From Halobacteriovorax sp. GB3 (GTDB lineage Bacteria; Bdellovibrionota; Bacteriovoracia; Bacteriovoracales; Bacteriovoracaceae), in the NCBI RefSeq assembly GCF_028649655.1, contig NZ_JAQSLN010000002.1:62001-126000 (forward strand): 64,000 nucleotides of DNA. Reading direction: 5' to 3'. Position numbers and translations under genes: made by a program. Positions 44,315 to 54,921 of the stretch are shown here, piece by piece (position 1 is the stretch's first letter; each line of letters opens with the position of its first letter). The notes beneath the pieces are model-generated. The model was not told the DNA's origin. It made no database searches and saw only the letters and a program-made list of their open reading frames with translations.

Positions 44315-45781
44315 ATGAAAATAAACAAAACTATACTTATCTGTGCATCGGTTCTTATTCTTATTATTGGCCTCTTTGTTTTTCTAAAGACAGAAAAGAA
44401 AGTCTTTACTCAATCTGATCCTGTCGATCGCCAAATTGTAGAATCTCTATCTTCACTAATTGGACTCAATGTTACTCTTGGCTCATTCGAGCTTGATGAA
44501 AAGAGTAAGCATTTAGTGATGAAAGACATTTCAATTGCTTTTCATGGTGAAGAGCCTTTTCTTATATTTGAAGAAGGTGAAGCTCGATTGGGAATGAAAG
44601 AGCAGGACCAAACAGTAATTAATTTTTTAGAATTTAGAGGGATTAAAAAGCTAACTTTCTTTGAAGGGGCTGCTCCAGGAGTAAGTGCTAACCTAGACCT
44701 TTTGAATAAAGAAAATATGGATAAGTTTATCTTAGAGCTTCAAGATAAAATTAATGAAATTAATGGAGATCAAGTTTCATCTATTATCGAATCACTAAAG
44801 GTCTCAAAGAGTGAATTAAAAACATGTAAGCGCTCAAAGAGAAATTGTCGAAAAATTAAACTTGCTAAGAAAGAGAAAATTTCAAAAGTTCTAGAGCTTA
44901 TTGATATAAAAAAAATTGCTGAAAAACCAATGTCTGAAGGTGGAAGAGGTCTCTTTACTATCTCTGCAACAAAAGAAAGTCTTTTAGCGGCTTCATTTAG
45001 ACCACTTCTCGACCAACGTCTCGGTATGATGAATAAGTTAATGCTAACGATTCATAAAGCATTTTTTGATACAGATAAAAAGATCAGTCACAAAATCCTT
45101 TTTAAAGAGATTTGGATTAGAGATAAGAAAAAAGATCAAAATAAAGAATTTGTCGCTGGTGTCAAAAACCTTACATCTAATCCTAGTTTAAATGCAGATA
45201 AAACAGTCTTTAGAATGCAAGGTGATATCGTTGATCAGGGCATTAGAGGAGTCAATCTTCGATTGGTTATACACAAAGGTAAGAATAATGCCGTTTCTGT
45301 AAATGGAACAATCGGGCAATATCCAATATCTTCTCTTTCATTGAATATCGATGATATGTTAAGTGCACAATTATCGAATCTAGAGACAAGTATTAAAATC
45401 AAAACTTTCGTTTTGAATGAAAAGTCACAAGGGTCATATAATCTCTCTTTAAATAATCTAGAGGTTGAAAGTGCGAAGTCTGAATATCTTAATTTAAAAA
45501 AATCGACCCTTGTTTCAAGAAGAGTTAATTCTTACTATGAATCTTCGAAAGATTCTCAGTTTTTAGATGTTTTTATTGGAGAGAAGTCTGTTAAAGAGAA
45601 TAACCCAAAAATTGTTAAATCTCTTCATGATAGGGCCTTAAAATTTATCTTAGCAAATGAAGACTTTTCTAAGAGATATAAAGCTAAGGTTGGAGATCTG
45701 TTTGAAAGGCTTGAAAAAGAGAGCGCAAGTCTCGATAAAATCTGGCCAAAAGATGGATTTCTCAAAATGTCACGTATGTAG
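44315..45781 (+). CDS. AsmA-like single-TM membrane protein
   Basis: Family uncertain. One N-terminal TM helix (about residues 5-24) would anchor the protein in the inner membrane with about 460 residues in the periplasm. The stretch LIGLNVTLGSFELDEKSKHLVMKDISIAF, seen as VTLGSFELDEKSK and LVMKDISIAF, resembles the start of AsmA/DUF748-type proteins, which help place or move lipids and OM proteins. A basic, Cys-containing helical insertion (SELKTCKRSKRNCRK) lies near residue 175. The C-terminal half is beta-rich. ATG at 44315 is preferred over the TTG two codons earlier. No Shine-Dalgarno is obvious, and a TATACT lies 7 bases before the ATG, so leaderless initiation is conceivable. Confidence 0.65.
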   Translation: MKINKTILICASVLILIIGLFVFLKTEKKVFTQSDPVDRQIVESLSSLIGLNVTLGSFELDEKSKHLVMKDISIAFHGEEPFLIFEEGEARLGMKEQDQTVINFLEFRGIKKLTFFEGAAPGVSANLDLLNKENMDKFILELQDKINEINGDQVSSIIESLKVSKSELKTCKRSKRNCRKIKLAKKEKISKVLELIDIKKIAEKPMSEGGRGLFTISATKESLLAASFRPLLDQRLGMMNKLMLTIHKAFFDTDKKISHKILFKEIWIRDKKKDQNKEFVAGVKNLTSNPSLNADKTVFRMQGDIVDQGIRGVNLRLVIHKGKNNAVSVNGTIGQYPISSLSLNIDDMLSAQLSNLETSIKIKTFVLNEKSQGSYNLSLNNLEVESAKSEYLNLKKSTLVSRRVNSYYESSKDSQFLDVFIGEKSVKENNPKIVKSLHDRALKFILANEDFSKRYKAKVGDLFERLEKESASLDKIWPKDGFLKMSRM

Positions 45782-45881
45782 CCAGTGTAAATTATTTAGA
45801 CATAGTCTTTTCGTGATTTTCGCTATTTAGTGTTGGTTTCGTTATTGCATAATATCTTCCATGAATATTTTGGGGGATCTT

Positions 45882-48800
45882 ATGTCTTTGAAGAAAACTT
45901 TTTCTGCACTTCTACTATTCTCATTAAGCCAAACGGCAGTTCTGGCAACACCGGCCTTTTGTAAGTTCTATGAGAACCTAGAGATTAGTGCCCAAAGGGA
46001 AAGTGTTAGAGAAAAGTATGGAGAGGTGATTCTTCATAAACTAGAAAGTAAGGGAATTGCCCATCAGTTTCGCGTAAATGATCTACTTGATAATTACTAC
46101 CAAGCATTCAAATATAAAAAAATAGAAAACTCTAAACACTTCTCAAGTGACCTTACGATTAAAGCACTTGAAAAAGCATCTAGTGCACAAGAAGCTTACT
46201 ACGGTGTTTCCAATCTCGATCTAGATGAGTCTATTGTTAAAGATGTTTATCAATGTATTCAAAGTAATAATAAACTAAAAGAGCTCTCTCTTGTTCTTCC
46301 AACTGATATTACAGAAGACAAAGAAATAAGTGATGCCTTTATCTCGAATCTCTTTTTCAATGCTCTTAGGGTTAAGTATTTTCTCGATTTGAGAAATAAA
46401 TTGGAATTACAAAAGAAGAAAAGACTTTCAGATCTACTCGTTAGAAGTTCGGGAAGGGGCTATTATCAAATCAATAAAAAGGCCGAAAGAAGAGAAGATA
46501 TCGAAAAGGAATTTGATCCAAAAATAGCTGTGATCAATGATACATTGATTCCTATTTTTCAAAGCTCACCGCTTCTTTTTGAATATGAGAACGATTTTGA
46601 TATTGCCGATTGGGTGAATATTAAAATCGTCGCTTCTGAATTGACGAAGAGATTATTAGACGGTCTGTCGACAAAATTTCTAAGTGAAGCTATGAATTCT
46701 CTTGAGAATAGTGGATCTATTGTTGATTTATCAAGTGTCATTTTAAGTCCTTCTTATCAAGTTGTTTTAGATAATCATGTTCTTGGCCTAATTAATTCAA
46801 AGAAATTTAAAAGTGAGATTAAGGATTATCTTTCAGATTATTTGAATGGAATCCGTGAAGGAATGCTGGAGCTTTGTGAATCTAATGGAGAAAACCTCCA
46901 TCACAACGATTCGTTAGTTAAGGCCATTTTTGATGACAATATTTACGATAAAAATTTTGATCTTCAAATGGCAAAGGATCAGGGGGCATATTGTCATCTC
47001 GTTGAAAACTATCCACGCGAAGAGATCGGTTCTTTCTCTTGGAAAACTGGTGTTGGTCTCTCTATGATGGCCCTTGGAGGTATCAGTCAACTATTTGTAG
47101 GAGTAGGAAATATTGTTGGAACTGGTCTCATCGCTACTGGTGGAGCTATTTTAACAGGTGAAAGTATTCATAATGCTTACCTTGCCAGTAAGTCAGAGAA
47201 AATATCAGAAGTTCTTAATATCGGTGGATGGGAAGACTACAAGAGTGTCATCGAAATGAAAAATATTAAAACGGATCTTCTTTCTGATAGTGGGACAGAC
47301 GCCGTTTTGACTGTCGCAACAGCTGGTATTGGAAAATTAATTAAGCATTCTGCTAAGTCTAGAGTCTATACTGCTGAAGAATCAGCAATGAATACTAAAT
47401 TTTCTCGTGTAAAACGTGGAGAAACAAACCAAGAGTTAATTATAAGACAAGACGGTGAAGCTTATTTAACAGGACTTTGGAATCGTCATGAGTATTATGA
47501 AAAATCGTACGAGCTCCGTGTCGATAAATTCAAAACAAAAAGAAAAACTGCATATCTTATGGATAAGAACAGATCTAAACTCCCTGCATTTCATGTCTAT
47601 GGAGAATCTGGAGAGGAAACTCTTGGGATTTTATCTCATGTTTCAAATAAAGAGCTTCTCGATTCTGAAGATGGAGCTGAAGCACTAAAGAAAGTACAAA
47701 AATGGATGGATGATTACTCATCTTATAGAGACGAAATTTCAGTCACTGTGGATAAGGGAATGCAGTCATTTGATCGGATAAAAGAACTGGAAAAGGCCCT
47801 TGAAGAATTTAATTATGAATCATTTGAAAATGGTAAAGCTCAAATTGTAAATCTAACTAAATTTAAAGATGGAAAGAGATTAGATATAAAAGAAAAATAC
47901 GAGTTTCAATCATTAAATGAGCTCAAAGAAGAATTGCGTAAAGAGAAAACTGTATCGACTCACTCGTTTGCTAGAAATGGCTTTGAAGAACTCTCTACTA
48001 AAAGTAGGCTCTACGATGTTATGGATATGCAGGCCGTTGATTATAGGCGACTAGAGTTTTTAAGAGATGAACTTAAAAAGGCAGGTAGTAGATCAGAACT
48101 AAGTAAAGCTCAAAATGATATTTTAGTAAAAACAGAATCACTTCTTGCTGATAGTAAATTAAGACCTAGAAGAGATGCTCTTGATCGTCTTGAGAAGAAA
48201 GAGTTTAAGGCCGAGCTTAGAGATTTTATTAGAGGATTAAGATCAAAAGAGAAGCTACTGAGTAAGATGCAATTCAAACTCACTGGTGTAGCAAAAGAGC
48301 AATTTGAAAATACTGGATTTGTTGGAAAACACTTTAAGACATTACTCATTGCCAACTTAGGTCTAGTTTCAACAAATGTTACCTACCGCTATCTAGAGTC
48401 AGGTGGCAGTTTAGCTGAGCTAGCTGCTAAATCTAATATAAACCTCAATAAAGTTGTACGCTTTATAAATCAGGGTTATACCCTAGGCGAAGAGAAATGT
48501 GCTGCTAGCGGTAGATCTTTTTCTTTTATGCTTTGTTTTAATGAACTTGCTAAGGAAGAAGTTGGAATTGAACTAGCTAGAGCGAAGGTTAAAGACCATA
48601 GCTATCAATTTAGAAATGATCCTAAGGTTATTAAGAAAGTAACAGAATATGCTCATCGAATGATTTCTTTGAAGAAGAAAGTACGTGGGGCTGAGCTATT
48701 TAATCTAACAAATTCTATTTTATCGCTTCATTATGCTCATAATGCTGTTCATGAGTTTTCTGCTTTAGTAGGTGAGTTGAATCCTAAGCATCCTGAGATT

Positions 48801-49100
48801 GCTTCTGATATTGCTTATGTTTTAACAGGGAAAGATCAGACAGAAGTTGAAATGCGACTTCACTTGATCGATAACAAGTATAGAGGAAAGTATATTGATA
48901 TTATTAAAGAGTTTGTTTCTAGGAAAAAAGAAATCGTCTCAGCAATTACAGAGTCAGGTCGCTTACCACATGATTTAGAGAACAAAATTCGCGGGCTCGA
49001 TTATGATGAGGCAGAGTACTCTATTATTGATGATGAATTCAATTTATTCAATCAGGAGATTTTAAAAGAAGTTGGAGAGTCTCTAGATGTTAGCTTTTAA
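45882..49100 (+). CDS. Large exported protein of unknown function, 1072 residues
   Basis: No family recognised. A signal peptide (SLKKTFSALLLFSLSQTAVLA) is followed by a mostly helical protein. Around residues 390-440 lies a strongly hydrophobic Gly-rich region (VGLSMMALGGISQLFVGVGNIVG, read as SMMALGGISQLFVG and IVGTGLIATGGAIL) that could be a membrane hairpin or a pore-like segment. Residues 560-880 are highly charged and helical, with coiled-coil character. The C-terminus remains charged. I start at the ATG 45882, which has GGGGGAT upstream, rather than at 45861. It ends with an 18-base overlap with the convergent MetE-like gene. A glycine-rich membrane segment in a large exported protein could suggest an effector, but this is speculation. 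Confidence 0.75.
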   Translation: MSLKKTFSALLLFSLSQTAVLATPAFCKFYENLEISAQRESVREKYGEVILHKLESKGIAHQFRVNDLLDNYYQAFKYKKIENSKHFSSDLTIKALEKASSAQEAYYGVSNLDLDESIVKDVYQCIQSNNKLKELSLVLPTDITEDKEISDAFISNLFFNALRVKYFLDLRNKLELQKKKRLSDLLVRSSGRGYYQINKKAERREDIEKEFDPKIAVINDTLIPIFQSSPLLFEYENDFDIADWVNIKIVASELTKRLLDGLSTKFLSEAMNSLENSGSIVDLSSVILSPSYQVVLDNHVLGLINSKKFKSEIKDYLSDYLNGIREGMLELCESNGENLHHNDSLVKAIFDDNIYDKNFDLQMAKDQGAYCHLVENYPREEIGSFSWKTGVGLSMMALGGISQLFVGVGNIVGTGLIATGGAILTGESIHNAYLASKSEKISEVLNIGGWEDYKSVIEMKNIKTDLLSDSGTDAVLTVATAGIGKLIKHSAKSRVYTAEESAMNTKFSRVKRGETNQELIIRQDGEAYLTGLWNRHEYYEKSYELRVDKFKTKRKTAYLMDKNRSKLPAFHVYGESGEETLGILSHVSNKELLDSEDGAEALKKVQKWMDDYSSYRDEISVTVDKGMQSFDRIKELEKALEEFNYESFENGKAQIVNLTKFKDGKRLDIKEKYEFQSLNELKEELRKEKTVSTHSFARNGFEELSTKSRLYDVMDMQAVDYRRLEFLRDELKKAGSRSELSKAQNDILVKTESLLADSKLRPRRDALDRLEKKEFKAELRDFIRGLRSKEKLLSKMQFKLTGVAKEQFENTGFVGKHFKTLLIANLGLVSTNVTYRYLESGGSLAELAAKSNINLNKVVRFINQGYTLGEEKCAASGRSFSFMLCFNELAKEEVGIELARAKVKDHSYQFRNDPKVIKKVTEYAHRMISLKKKVRGAELFNLTNSILSLHYAHNAVHEFSALVGELNPKHPEIASDIAYVLTGKDQTEVEMRLHLIDNKYRGKYIDIIKEFVSRKKEIVSAITESGRLPHDLENKIRGLDYDEAEYSIIDDEFNLFNQEILKEVGESLDVSF

Positions 49101-49748
49101 ATATAATAAATCTTTTAATATTTGATAGGAGTCGAGTCCTTTATCTGCTAGGCCACAAGCTGGACTTAAAAGGACTCTTCTATCATCTAACTTAATTTTT
49201 TTAAGCTTTTCAATATCATACTTTTTATCTGTAGGAATAATTCCAATAACAAGTGTTTTAGCTTGCCCATAATCCAATCTTTCCTCAAGAGAGGCATCGA
49301 AAGAGTAGTAATCGAGATTTAATTTCTTTAGATCCACTATGCGCTTAGAGCAACTGTGAAGACCGCACTCCCCAAATTGCCTTATAAAGCTAATCAGTTC
49401 TTCAAGTTCTTGATTTATCTCTGGTAGATAGGGTTCATCAACAAAGATGATAAGCTCCTTATGCTTGAGAGTTCTGTAGAGAAAAAGGAAATACTCTTTT
49501 ATGGCATCTATATTTAGGTCTGATGAAATCGGCCCTGGAATCTGTATTTTAACCTTCTGTGCTTCAATCTTTGAAAATTCAATAAGAGAAAGACTTGTCA
49601 ATGAATTCATTTGATCAATCATATTCCCTTCGAGGTGAGGGAGTTGTGGGAGAAAGGGAATGTCAAATTTTGTTGTAAAGTGGATTGATTCTTCAACTGT
49701 GTTAAAGTTAAGACTTCCTATTCCTGTAATAAGTCTTTTATCCATCAT
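49083..49748 (-). CDS. Stand-alone mini MetE/UROD-fold protein with zinc-ligand motifs
   Basis: About 220 residues resembling the C-terminal zinc domain of cobalamin-independent methionine synthase (MetE). Seen motifs: the opening ITGIGSLNF, VKIQIPGP, IIFVDEPYL, GLHSCSK and SPACGLADKGLDS. In MetE, homocysteine is activated on zinc held by a His-x-Cys and a later Cys in a P.CGL context; both are present here. It is far shorter than MetE (about 750) and shorter than the roughly 350-residue core enzymes. It may transfer a methyl group from a small donor or corrinoid protein, or serve as an accessory to MetH. It is the last gene of the metF-metH operon. The start is uncertain among three close ATG codons (49754, 49748, 49745). 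Confidence 0.7.
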   Translation of the reverse strand: MMDKRLITGIGSLNFNTVEESIHFTTKFDIPFLPQLPHLEGNMIDQMNSLTSLSLIEFSKIEAQKVKIQIPGPISSDLNIDAIKEYFLFLYRTLKHKELIIFVDEPYLPEINQELEELISFIRQFGECGLHSCSKRIVDLKKLNLDYYSFDASLEERLDYGQAKTLVIGIIPTDKKYDIEKLKKIKLDDRRVLLSPACGLADKGLDSYQILKDLLYLKANI

Positions 49749-50178
49749 ATCCATATCTTTCAAGCATTTCACTCACAAGATAATCAAAGTCATGGGTCAA
49801 TTTGATATTGTCGGGACTTTGATCTGCACATTGCAAGTAGCCAATCATTTTTAAAAAATCTGTTGATCGTTCTTGCTCTTTTATCCATGTATCAAATATT
49901 TGAATTGTTTTAATCCATTCAGATAGGGAATAGCTAGATTTATCAACGTATTCAAAAAAGGTAATGATGGCATTTCTTCCATTGGGATTCGATTTTCCAT
50001 AACGAAAGATATAGAGAAAGAGAGTTGAAAATTGTTCAAGTGTCTGACTTTCTTTTAAAAGATTGAGAAGCTCTTCGTCTTTAACATCACGTAGAGGAAG
50101 GGTTTCTCTAGCTTTTTCATAGAGATTAACCCACTTTTCTTTTTCCTCTTTCGATTTTAAAACGTCTTCAATATTCAC
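49738..50178 (-). CDS. Small helical protein in the methionine operon
   Basis: Unrecognised, 146 residues, no signal peptide, no Cys, predicted all-helical with many Leu, Glu and Lys. Segments such as LLNLLKESQTLEQFSTLFLYIFRYG (as LLKESQTLEQFS and FLYIFRYGK) and IIGTFFEY-like helices give no known motif. It starts at GTG directly after the metH TAA with GGAG eight bases before, and its stop overlaps the start of the MetE-like gene. The tight placement between two methionine-synthesis proteins suggests a function with them, perhaps as an adaptor for methyl or corrinoid transfer. Nothing in the sequence proves this. Confidence 0.65.
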   Translation of the reverse strand: MNIEDVLKSKEEKEKWVNLYEKARETLPLRDVKDEELLNLLKESQTLEQFSTLFLYIFRYGKSNPNGRNAIITFFEYVDKSSYSLSEWIKTIQIFDTWIKEQERSTDFLKMIGYLQCADQSPDNIKLTHDFDYLVSEMLERYGYDG

Positions 50179-53100
50179 TTAGGACTCCGGATCATAATCA
50201 AGATTTGGTGCGAGCCATTTTTCAATTTCGCTAACCGACATGGCCTTTCTTTTGGCATATTCAGTGATTTGATCTTTCCCTAGGTTTCCTACATTGAAAT
50301 ACTTTGCCTCTGGATGACAAAAATAGAGACCTGAAACAGATGCTGGAGGATTCATTGCAAAGTTTTCAGTCAATGTGACAGAACTCTCTTTATCTGCGTT
50401 TAGAATTTTCCATAAAATCTCTTTCTCTGTATGGTCTGGGCAGGCTGGATAACCTGGAGCGGGCCTTATTCCTCTGTACTTTTCCTTGATGAGCTCTTCA
50501 TTACTGAGAGATTCACTCTTACCGTATTGAAAATGATCTCTCACTTTCTTATGTAGATATTCTGCTGTCGCTTCGGCAACGCGGTCTCCGATGGCCTTAA
50601 CTAGAATAGAGTTATAATCATCGTGCATATCTTCGAAGTGCTTGGCAAATTCATCAACTTCACGACCAGCGGAAACAATGAATCCTCCAATATAGTCGAG
50701 ACGATCACTACTTTTTGGAGCAATGTAATCACTTAGGCAGCGATAGGCTTGTCCATGCTCAACTTTTTCTTTTTGCTGACGTAAAAAGTGTAACGTTTCG
50801 ATCTTAGAATTTCTCGATTCGTCTAAATAGAGGTGAACATCTTCTCCTTCTGAATTAGCAGGAAAAATTCCGTAAGTTGCTTCTATGTTAAAACGCTTTT
50901 CCTCAATAATTCTCTCTAGCATCTTGGAAGCATCTTGAAATAATGTTCTTGCCTGCTCCCCATATTTTTCATGACCGAGAATTTTAGGGTAGGTTCCTTT
51001 CAGTTCCCAAGTCCAAAAGAAAGGAGACCAATCAATATAGGGAACGATCTCTTCTAGAGGAATCTTTTTTAAAGTTTTAATACCTGTGAAATCAGGTTTT
51101 GATATTTCTATTTTATTCCAATCTGTAATGAAATGATTTTCACGAGCAGTGTTAAAGTCAATGACTCGATCTTTTTTTGTACCTGATTGAAAGTGAATAC
51201 GAGTTTTTTCTTGTGCAGCCTTCAGCTCACTTATGTATTTTTCTTTTTTACTTGGATTAACAAGGTTATTACATACTTCTATAACTAGTGATGCATCGGC
51301 GACATGAACAATTGGTCCACTATAGTGTTTAGCAATCTTGATCGCTGTATGGGCCTTACTTGTCGTTGCCCCTCCAATAAGAAGAGGTGTCTCTAGGCCT
51401 TCTCTTTCAAATTCTTTGGCAATATGAATCATTTCATCGAGAGAAGGGGTAATGAGTCCAGAGAGTCCAACAATCGTTGCGTTGTGTTTTTTCGCTTCTT
51501 CAATAATCTTGTCACAAGAAACCATAACGCCCAAATCGATAACTTTATAACCATTACAAGCAAGTACAACAGCTACAATATTCTTACCAATATCGTGAAC
51601 ATCACCCTTTACGGTAGCAATTAGAAACGTTCCTTGCTGACGAGAATTGGCATTATTTTTCTTTTCTTCTTCCATGAAAGGTTCGAGATAGGCAACAGCT
51701 TGTTTCATAACTCTTGCACTCTTTACAACTTGTGGAAGAAACATCTTTCCAGCACCAAAAAGTTCCCCTACGACTTTCATGCCATTCATGAGAGGCCCTT
51801 CGATGACATCGAGAGGTCTTTCAAGATTTTGACGAGCCTCTTCAGTATCTTCTTCAATAAAAGTTGTTATCCCTTTAACAATTGAGTGTGAAATTCTCTC
51901 TTCTAGTGAATTGAGTCTCCACGTCGATTCTTCTTCTTTTTTCTTTTTACCAGAACCTTTGATTTTTTCTGCATACTCAATCAACTCTTCTGTCGCATTG
52001 TCGTGCTTATTAAGAAGAACTGATTCAACTCTTGTGAGTAATTCTTTATCAATATCTTCGTAAACTTCAAGCATTCCAGCATTAACGATACCCATATCAA
52101 GTCCAGCTTGAATTGAGTGATATAAAAAGGCCGAATGCATGGCCTCTCGAACGACATTGTTTCCTCTAAATGAAAAAGATATATTTGATACCCCTCCACT
52201 TGTTAGAGCACCAGGACAGAGTCTCTTAATTTCTCGAACAGCTTCAATGAAGTCGACGGCATAGTTATTGTGTTCTTCAATACCTGTTGCAACAGTTAGA
52301 ATATTTGGATCGAAGATAATATCAGTAGGAGGGAAACCAACTTCATCAACAAGAATATCGTAGGCCCTCTTGCAAATTCTTATTTTATCTTCTTTTGTTG
52401 CCGCTTGCCCTTTTTCATCAAAGGCCATGACGACAGTGGCTGCACCATATCTCATAATTTCTTGAGCTTGATACTTGAAAACTTCTTCACCCTCTTTAAG
52501 AGAGATTGAATTTACAATTCCTTTTCCTTGAATACATTTAAGTCCTGCTTCGATGACTTCCCATTTTGAAGAATCAATCATAATAGGAACTTTACAGATG
52601 TCTGGCTCACTTGCGACAAGATTTAAAAATTTAATCATGCAAGCTTTAGAATCGAGCAGGCCTTCGTCAAAGTTTATATCAATGATATTGGCACCATTTT
52701 CTACCTGACTTCTCGCAACATCGAGCGCAGCCTCAAAATCACTATTCTTAATAAGTTTGGCAAAGCGCGGAGAGCCCGTTACGTTTGTCCTCTCTCCAAC
52801 CATATAGAATGGTCTATTCTCTGTTTGTGAAATATTAAGAGGCTCAAGCCCACTCAAAAAGAGGGCTTCTTTTATAGACTTTATTTTTCTTGGTGATTTA
52901 TCAAATAATTTATCGCGGATGGCCTTAATGTGCGCCGGAGTCGTCCCGCAACAACCGCCAACTAGATTTAAAAACTCAGAGTCAGCGAATTCTTCAAGTA
53001 GGCTAGAAGTATCGTTTGGCGTTTCATCATAACCGGTATCACTTAAGGGATTAGGAAGTCCTGCATTAGGGTAGCAACTAATAAAACAGTCAGCTATTTG

Positions 53101-53895
53101 TGATAGTTCTTCAATGTAAGGGCGCATTTCTTTTGCACCGAGGGCACAGTTAATTCCCACACTAAGAGGCTTAGCATGACGAACTGAGTTCCAGAAAGCT
53201 TCAACTGTTTGTCCTGAAAGAGTTCTTCCCGAAGCATCAGTTATTGTTACAGAAAGCATTACCGGAAGTCTTTCTTCTTTGTCGTCGAAGAACTTTTCTA
53301 TAGCGTAGATTGCTGCCTTAATATTTAAAGTATCAAATGTTGTCTCAGGCAAAATGATATCGACTCCACCATCAACAAGACCCTCTATTTGATAATAGTA
53401 ATTTTCTACAAGCTCTTCGAAGGTAACACCACGATAAGCTGGGTTATTTACATCAGGTGAAATGGAAGCTGTTTTATTTGTTGGACCTAGAGCTCCAGCT
53501 ACAAAACATTCTCTACCTGGATTTTTACTCATAAATTCAAGGCATGCTTCTTTAGCAAGCTCAGCAGATCTTTTATTGATCTCATAAACAGCTTCTTCGA
53601 GATGATAGTCAGCCTGAGCTATCTTCGTTCCACTAAAAGTATTCGTTTCAATAATGTCTGAACCAGCTTCGAGATATTTTTTGTGAATATCTTTGATAAT
53701 TTGAGGCTGAGTGATACTGAGAAGATCATTATTACCTTTTAAATCGTGAGGGAAGTCTTTGTAACGATCTCCACGATAATCCTCTTCAGTTAGTTTGTAT
53801 TGTTGAATCATCGTGCCCATGGCACCATCCAGAAACACAATTCTCTCTTCTAATATTTTCTTAAGCTTGTTACCACGAGAAGTTAACTTTTTCAT
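50179..53895 (-). CDS. metH: Cobalamin-dependent methionine synthase
   Basis: Transfers the methyl group of 5-methyltetrahydrofolate to homocysteine through methylcobalamin. All four modules are present. The homocysteine domain has zinc ligands Cys250 (GINCALG) and Cys315-Cys316 ([11 protein letters not shown]). The folate/pterin domain has [12 protein letters not shown] and [13 protein letters not shown]. The cap and B12 domain has [11 protein letters not shown], where His is the lower cobalt ligand. The reactivation domain has [15 protein letters not shown] for SAM. At 1238 residues it is close to E. coli MetH (1227). I start at the ATG complementary to 53893-53895, ten bases after metF, with GGA upstream; an earlier ATG would overlap metF. 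It depends on B12, which the btu system in this window imports. Confidence 0.95.
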   Translation of the reverse strand: MKKLTSRGNKLKKILEERIVFLDGAMGTMIQQYKLTEEDYRGDRYKDFPHDLKGNNDLLSITQPQIIKDIHKKYLEAGSDIIETNTFSGTKIAQADYHLEEAVYEINKRSAELAKEACLEFMSKNPGRECFVAGALGPTNKTASISPDVNNPAYRGVTFEELVENYYYQIEGLVDGGVDIILPETTFDTLNIKAAIYAIEKFFDDKEERLPVMLSVTITDASGRTLSGQTVEAFWNSVRHAKPLSVGINCALGAKEMRPYIEELSQIADCFISCYPNAGLPNPLSDTGYDETPNDTSSLLEEFADSEFLNLVGGCCGTTPAHIKAIRDKLFDKSPRKIKSIKEALFLSGLEPLNISQTENRPFYMVGERTNVTGSPRFAKLIKNSDFEAALDVARSQVENGANIIDINFDEGLLDSKACMIKFLNLVASEPDICKVPIMIDSSKWEVIEAGLKCIQGKGIVNSISLKEGEEVFKYQAQEIMRYGAATVVMAFDEKGQAATKEDKIRICKRAYDILVDEVGFPPTDIIFDPNILTVATGIEEHNNYAVDFIEAVREIKRLCPGALTSGGVSNISFSFRGNNVVREAMHSAFLYHSIQAGLDMGIVNAGMLEVYEDIDKELLTRVESVLLNKHDNATEELIEYAEKIKGSGKKKKEEESTWRLNSLEERISHSIVKGITTFIEEDTEEARQNLERPLDVIEGPLMNGMKVVGELFGAGKMFLPQVVKSARVMKQAVAYLEPFMEEEKKNNANSRQQGTFLIATVKGDVHDIGKNIVAVVLACNGYKVIDLGVMVSCDKIIEEAKKHNATIVGLSGLITPSLDEMIHIAKEFEREGLETPLLIGGATTSKAHTAIKIAKHYSGPIVHVADASLVIEVCNNLVNPSKKEKYISELKAAQEKTRIHFQSGTKKDRVIDFNTARENHFITDWNKIEISKPDFTGIKTLKKIPLEEIVPYIDWSPFFWTWELKGTYPKILGHEKYGEQARTLFQDASKMLERIIEEKRFNIEATYGIFPANSEGEDVHLYLDESRNSKIETLHFLRQQKEKVEHGQAYRCLSDYIAPKSSDRLDYIGGFIVSAGREVDEFAKHFEDMHDDYNSILVKAIGDRVAEATAEYLHKKVRDHFQYGKSESLSNEELIKEKYRGIRPAPGYPACPDHTEKEILWKILNADKESSVTLTENFAMNPPASVSGLYFCHPEAKYFNVGNLGKDQITEYAKRKAMSVSEIEKWLAPNLDYDPES

Positions 53896-53905
53896 TTTTT
53901 TCCAA

Positions 53906-54853
53906 TTAGTAAAACTTTTTAACAACTTCTTTTACAGACTCTGTATCATTCATTACATAAAAGTGAAGACTAGGAACTCCAAAGTTTAAAAGCTCTTCAC
54001 TTTGTCTAATGGCCCAGCGAACACCAATTTCTTCAATATGCTTAGGATTGGCCGTCACTTCGTCAACAAGCTCATCAGGAAAATCAATATAGAAATTTCT
54101 TGGAATTGTCGTCAATTGCTTCATGTTCTTTAGAACTTTGAGTCCAGGCACGATAGGAACATTGATTCCTTCTTCTCGACATTGTTTAACAAAGTTAATG
54201 TATTTCGAAGTATCAAAAAACATTTGCGTCACGACATAATCTGCACCCGCTTCAACTTTCTTTTTTAACCATTGAAGATCGAATTTCATATTTGGTGCTT
54301 CAAAGTGCTTCTCTGGATAACCAGCAACACCCATGCAAAAGTCAAGAGGACGAGCATTTGAAATTTCATCTAAAAAACGACCCTCTTTGATATCTTGAAT
54401 TTGATTAACTAGATCAATAGCATAAGTATTAACTGATCTATTGGCAGAAACTTTTTTATTATAATTTAATCCGTCCCCGCGAAGAGCAAGAACGTTATGA
54501 ATTCCAAGGTAGTTTAATTCAATAAGAGCATCTTCCGTCTCTTCTCTTGTAAAACCTTGAGTTAGTAGGTGAGCAACAGTGTCAATCTTAAAACGGTTTT
54601 GGATAATTCCACAGATACCGATTGTTCCTGGTCTCTTTTTAAAAATCTTTCGCTCAATTGTTCCATCTGGATTTTCATTGTAATAAGCTCCAGCTGGATG
54701 GGCCGTAACATCAATCCAAGAAGGATTATAAGGCTCAAGCCCTTTGACGATATCTGTTAAGTCTTGAACGTTTCTACCTCTTGGAGGAGGGACAATTTCA
54801 AAACTAAATAAGGCATTATTTCCGGCTTTTTCAATGTGATCGATTACTTTCAT
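53906..54853 (-). CDS. metF: 5,10-methylenetetrahydrofolate reductase
   Basis: Flavoenzyme that reduces methylene-THF to methyl-THF, the methyl donor for the MetH made from the next gene. The TIM-barrel pattern is clear: [11 protein letters not shown] with the catalytic Glu, [51 protein letters not shown] and the closing [11 protein letters not shown]. At 315 residues it is slightly longer than E. coli MetF (296), and the SAM-regulated domain of eukaryotic enzymes is absent. It is the first gene of the methionine operon. Upstream, on the side shared with the divergent kinase gene, are a hairpin and a strong inverted repeat that could control it. Confidence 0.93.
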   Translation of the reverse strand: MKVIDHIEKAGNNALFSFEIVPPPRGRNVQDLTDIVKGLEPYNPSWIDVTAHPAGAYYNENPDGTIERKIFKKRPGTIGICGIIQNRFKIDTVAHLLTQGFTREETEDALIELNYLGIHNVLALRGDGLNYNKKVSANRSVNTYAIDLVNQIQDIKEGRFLDEISNARPLDFCMGVAGYPEKHFEAPNMKFDLQWLKKKVEAGADYVVTQMFFDTSKYINFVKQCREEGINVPIVPGLKVLKNMKQLTTIPRNFYIDFPDELVDEVTANPKHIEEIGVRWAIRQSEELLNFGVPSLHFYVMNDTESVKEVVKKFY

Positions 54854-54901
54854 TTTTTATCCAATTTCTAAAGACAATTTCTCTTAATTATAAGCTTAAA
54901 A

Positions 54902-54920
54902 CCCTCTATGTTATAGGGGG
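54902..54920. other. Stem-loop in the metF leader
   Basis: CCCTCTAT (54902-54909) pairs with ATAGGGGG (54913-54920) around GTT, with one G-T wobble on the plus strand. Read on the minus strand the stem has one C-A mismatch and is followed by TTTT, so it could act as a weak attenuator about 50 bases before metF. No SAM or cobalamin riboswitch consensus is present here. Confidence 0.4.
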
Positions 54921-54921
54921 A

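Noticed and set aside
44303-44315. Leaderless promoter for the AsmA-like gene
   Set aside because: TATACT at 44303-44308 is well placed as a -10, but no -35 is present and the gene follows the previous one by only 21 bases; kept only as a remark.
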